Under the pieces are notes generated by a model, which saw only the letters and a list, made by a program, of their open reading frames with translations, did no database searches and was not told the origin of the DNA. Source: Myxococcota bacterium (GTDB lineage Bacteria; Myxococcota; Polyangia; GCA-2747355; JAKLHH01). Taken from it: 16,902 nucleotides of DNA. This document shows, piece after piece, positions 14,743 to 16,902 of this stretch (the first letter of the stretch is position 1; every line of letters begins with the position of its first letter). The stretch is taken from positions 1 to 16,902 of the forward strand of contig JAKLHH010000034.1 in NCBI GenBank assembly GCA_022710245.1, given 5' to 3'. The position numbers were made by a program, and so were the translations under genes.

Positions 14743-16419
14743 TCACTGCACCTCGAACGCCCCCGAGTCGCACTTCGGCGACGAGCGCGGCTTCCCGCGC
14801 TGATCGGTCGCCGGGCAGCCGCTCGCCGCGTCGATGGCCGGGCTCCCCGCGCCGAGCGCGAAGGTCTGCGCCCTGCCCCCGTTGTCCGCCAGCGGCTGGA
14901 GCAGCGGGTCGGCGAAGGCGATCCCCGCGACGCAGGGCTGATCCGCCGCGCCGCTGGCCTTCGTCTTCGGCCACTGGAGGTTGCCGCCCTCGTCGGTCAT
15001 CGCCTCGTGGCAGCTGGTGGCGCTGTACTTGTTGGCCGTGGTGTTCTTCGAGAAGACGGTGTTCTTCAGCGTCACCGTCGCGCTTTGCCCCTTGAAGATG
15101 GCCGGCCCGTAGTCGGCGTCGTTGCCGCTGAAGGTGCAGTTGATGAAGTGGGCGATGGCGGCGCCGTTGAAGAGGCCAGCGCCGTTGCCGGAGACCTTGT
15201 TCGCGGCGAAGGTGCAGTTGGTGATCGTCGCCTCGGACTTCTGCCCGAGGAAGATGGCGCCCGCGTGCTGGCCCCCGGTGTTGCTGGAGAAGGTGGTGCC
15301 CGAGAGGGCCAGCGGCACCGCCTCGTGGTAGAGCGCCCCCGAGCCGAGTCCCGCGTTGTCGAAGAGGTTGCCGTGGAAGACGCAGTCGCGGATCTCGGCC
15401 TTCGAGCCCGCGTGGTAGTACGAGAACATGCCGCTGCCATGGGTCTTGGCGCTGTTGCCCTCGAAGATCGTGCCGCACATGCTGAAGACGCCTCCCGGGT
15501 GCGCGTCGTCCATGCCGTCGATGTAGACCCCGCCGCCGTTGCCGTACTGACCGTCGCCGGTGCTCTGCGCGCGGTTCTGGCGGAAGGCGCACTCCACGAT
15601 GGTCAGGGTCGAGCCGCGGTTCAGGATCCCGCCCCCGTTCGAGGCCTTGTTGCCCACGAAGTCGCAGCCAGAGAGGACCGCCTCGGTGAGCCCCCCGGCG
15701 TAGATCGCCCCGCCGCCGATCTCGCCGTCGAGGCTCGCGCAGACGTTGTCCTCGAAGCGCACGTCGATCGCCTTCAGCGTGCCGAACCAGGGGTGGCGGA
15801 TGGCGGCGCCCGAGTTCGCCGGCTTGTTGGTCTCCTCGGGCTCGCCGGCGGCCACGTGCCCATCCGCGATGGTCAGGCGCTGGACCACGAGGTTCGTGTA
15901 GTTGTCGAGGTCGAGGACGCGGGTCTTGCCGCCGCCGCTGAGGGTGATCAGCCCGCCGCCGTCGATGATCACCGTCTTGTCCTTCGCCGAGCCGACGAGG
16001 AGCCGCGAGGCGATGGTGATGGTGTGCTTGCCGCCGCAGCTGAAGGTGACGCTGCCGCCCCCCGCCTTCTTGATCGAGTCGAGCGCGGTGCGCAGGGCCT
16101 GCTCGGTGCAGCTCGCCGCGGAGCCGTCGCCGACCACGGTGGGGCTGGTGGTCGCCACGGGTGAGAGCCGCCCGGGGCAGCCCGCCGACGGGATGGCCCA
16201 GTCACCGCTCCGGCCCTCGCCGCCAGGGGCGAGTCGGTCGACGGATCCGTCGGCGCCAGCGACGGGCCCGTCCCGCCGCGGGCCGTCGCCCCCTGCCCCG
16301 TCGACGGTGGCGGTGTTGCTGCTGCAGGCGAGCGCGCCGAGCGCGACGCTCGCGATGAGCAGCCAGCGGCTCGAACGACGCTCCTTCGCCCCTCGTTCGC
16401 AAACGCGCGCGTGGTCCAT
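14743..16419 (-). CDS. Beta-helix lipoprotein with choice-of-anchor-Q type C-terminus
   Basis: This is a 558-aa protein. The ATG at 16419 is preferred over the open frame start 13 codons upstream, since a purine-rich GGAGAGGGG precedes it. The signal peptide ends in LALAC-like GALAC (Cys 32), followed by a Gly/Asp linker (GGDGPRRDGPVAGADGS). From about 115 the protein has repeated right-handed parallel beta-helix coils: TVIIDGGGLITLSGG, GGAIYAGGLTEAVLSGCDF, NGGGILNRGSTLTIVECAF, NGGGVYIDG, HAGAIFLGQKSEATITNCTF, NGAGLFNGAAIAHFINCTF. Each has N-x-G-G-G turns and an inward C-x-F. The end, GSPAIDAASGCPATDQRG followed by CDSGAFE, is the signature of choice-of-anchor-Q proteins. These are cell-surface proteins, some related to pectate-lyase folds; no lyase active-site residues are evident, so adhesion or structure is more likely. 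Confidence 0.88.
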   Translation of the reverse strand: MDHARVCERGAKERRSSRWLLIASVALGALACSSNTATVDGAGGDGPRRDGPVAGADGSVDRLAPGGEGRSGDWAIPSAGCPGRLSPVATTSPTVVGDGSAASCTEQALRTALDSIKKAGGGSVTFSCGGKHTITIASRLLVGSAKDKTVIIDGGGLITLSGGGKTRVLDLDNYTNLVVQRLTIADGHVAAGEPEETNKPANSGAAIRHPWFGTLKAIDVRFEDNVCASLDGEIGGGAIYAGGLTEAVLSGCDFVGNKASNGGGILNRGSTLTIVECAFRQNRAQSTGDGQYGNGGGVYIDGMDDAHPGGVFSMCGTIFEGNSAKTHGSGMFSYYHAGSKAEIRDCVFHGNLFDNAGLGSGALYHEAVPLALSGTTFSSNTGGQHAGAIFLGQKSEATITNCTFAANKVSGNGAGLFNGAAIAHFINCTFSGNDADYGPAIFKGQSATVTLKNTVFSKNTTANKYSATSCHEAMTDEGGNLQWPKTKASGAADQPCVAGIAFADPLLQPLADNGGRAQTFALGAGSPAIDAASGCPATDQRGKPRSSPKCDSGAFEVQ

Positions 16420-16680
16420 CGGCCCCTCTCCGTTTTCCTCCACGATACCACGCGCCACGGTCCCGGCCCGCGTGCCTGGTCATCGAGCCCCGACAGCGCA
16501 GGTTGCGGGATCTCGGCGAGGACGCTGGGACCCGACAAGCAGGGGGATCGGACCCGACGGCGGCGGGAGCACATGCAACGCGCCGGGGACACCGCTGGGG
16601 ACGACATTTCGCGGAGCTACGTGCGCGGAGGTGAGGTGAGTGGCGTGGGATCTGGGTGGCGGTGGGAGCGAACGTGACGG
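16420..16680. other. Non-coding stretch upstream of the beta-helix gene
   Basis: No frame here has a convincing start, ribosome binding site or codon bias. It must contain the promoter of the minus-strand beta-helix gene, but I see no clear -10/-35 pair. The only repetition is a short GGACCCGAC at 16528-16536 and 16550-16558, which is weak. Confidence 0.6.
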
Positions 16681-16685
16681 AGTCG

Positions 16686-16803
16686 CTGTCGGGTTTCGTG
16701 TCTTGGATGTCGGGGGTGAGCCGTCCTGTCGGTTTCGGGTTCTTCGATGTCGGGGGTGAACCAGATGCTGTCGGGTGTCGCGTTTGCGATGTCGAGGGTA
16801 CAG
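16686..16803 (+). repeat. Three imperfect 36-bp direct repeats
   Basis: Copies lie at 16686-16721, 16726-16761 and 16768-16803. Each begins CTGTCGG and carries GATGTCG about two thirds of the way through; the first two share GATGTCGGGGGTGA exactly, the third has GATGTCGAGGGTAC. Spacers are 4 and 6 bases, so the period is 40 and then 42. The copies are degenerate between these blocks, unlike a recent duplication, which suggests a conserved protein-binding pattern. Candidates are terminal repeats of an IS21-like element or an array of regulator sites. Confidence 0.75.
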
Positions 16804-16807
16804 ACCG

Positions 16808-16843
16808 GGATGATTGGTTACAGCCCAGGATGATCGGCCACAT
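16808..16843 (+). repeat. Two imperfect 16-bp direct repeats, 20-bp period
   Basis: GGATGATTGGTTACAG (16808-16823) and GGATGATCGGCCACAT (16828-16843) match at GGATGAT, GG and the AC near the end. They follow directly on the 36-bp repeats and are followed by an AT-rich CATATATATAG (16859-16869). That is striking in this GC-rich sequence and could be a promoter -10 region for a gene beyond the window. Confidence 0.6.
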
Positions 16844-16902
16844 CGCAAGCTCGAGGCGCATATATATAGAGACGGCCGCGGTCCACCTGTCGAGGAGCGC
16901 TC

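Noticed and set aside
16686..16803. CRISPR array
   Set aside because: Only three copies, degenerate inside the repeat, and the spacers are 4-6 bases long, so it is not repeat-spacer architecture.

Overview
The window is very GC-rich, with strong C/G preference at third codon positions, so many long opposite-strand frames stay open by chance. Several traits point to a myxobacterium-like member of the Myxococcota (former Deltaproteobacteria). Six of about fourteen genes encode lipoproteins with low-complexity Gly/Asp/Pro linkers after the lipidated cysteine. One secreted metalloprotease-like protein ends in a MYXO-CTERM-type tail. There is also a DUF6178 protein, a TPR protein with an AgmX/PglI-like C-terminus, and a choice-of-anchor-Q beta-helix lipoprotein. 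The taxonomic call is inference; no rRNA, tRNA or housekeeping marker is present.

Layout: (1) 1-2575, minus strand: a tight run of three lipoprotein genes (338 aa, 301 aa with an endostatin/C-type-lectin-like DUF1554-type domain, and a third that runs off the left edge). (2) 2715-5614, plus strand: a small lipoprotein, a DUF6178 protein and a secreted propeller-like protein, the last two overlapping by the four bases GTGA. (3) 5710-8043, minus: a large exported TPR protein. (4) 8168-9830, plus: a 42-aa ORF overlapping by GTGA a secreted HELGH protein, followed by a Ser/Thr kinase cut off just after its VAIK lysine. (5) 9722-13509, minus: a 160-aa exported protein, a DUF3298/RsiV-like secreted protein, and a 754-aa lipoprotein with a CxxCH heme motif and two C-terminal modules with inhibitor-cystine-knot cysteine spacing. 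(6) 13684-14718, plus: a HEAT-repeat protein. (7) 14743-16419, minus: a beta-helix lipoprotein. (8) 16420-16902: no gene, but three imperfect 36-bp repeats and two 16-bp repeats beside an AT-rich tract, possibly the end of a mobile element.

The content is mostly cell-envelope and surface proteins; no metabolic pathway is encoded. The strongest candidates for something new are the tandem knottin-like modules at 11266-11454 and the repeat cluster at the right edge. The kinase truncation near 9720-9735 is the clearest rearrangement scar. Intergenic stretches under 300 bases (2576-2714, 8044-8167, 10205-10427, 13510-13683) hold no gene I can support; 13510-13683 contains a perfect 16-bp palindrome.
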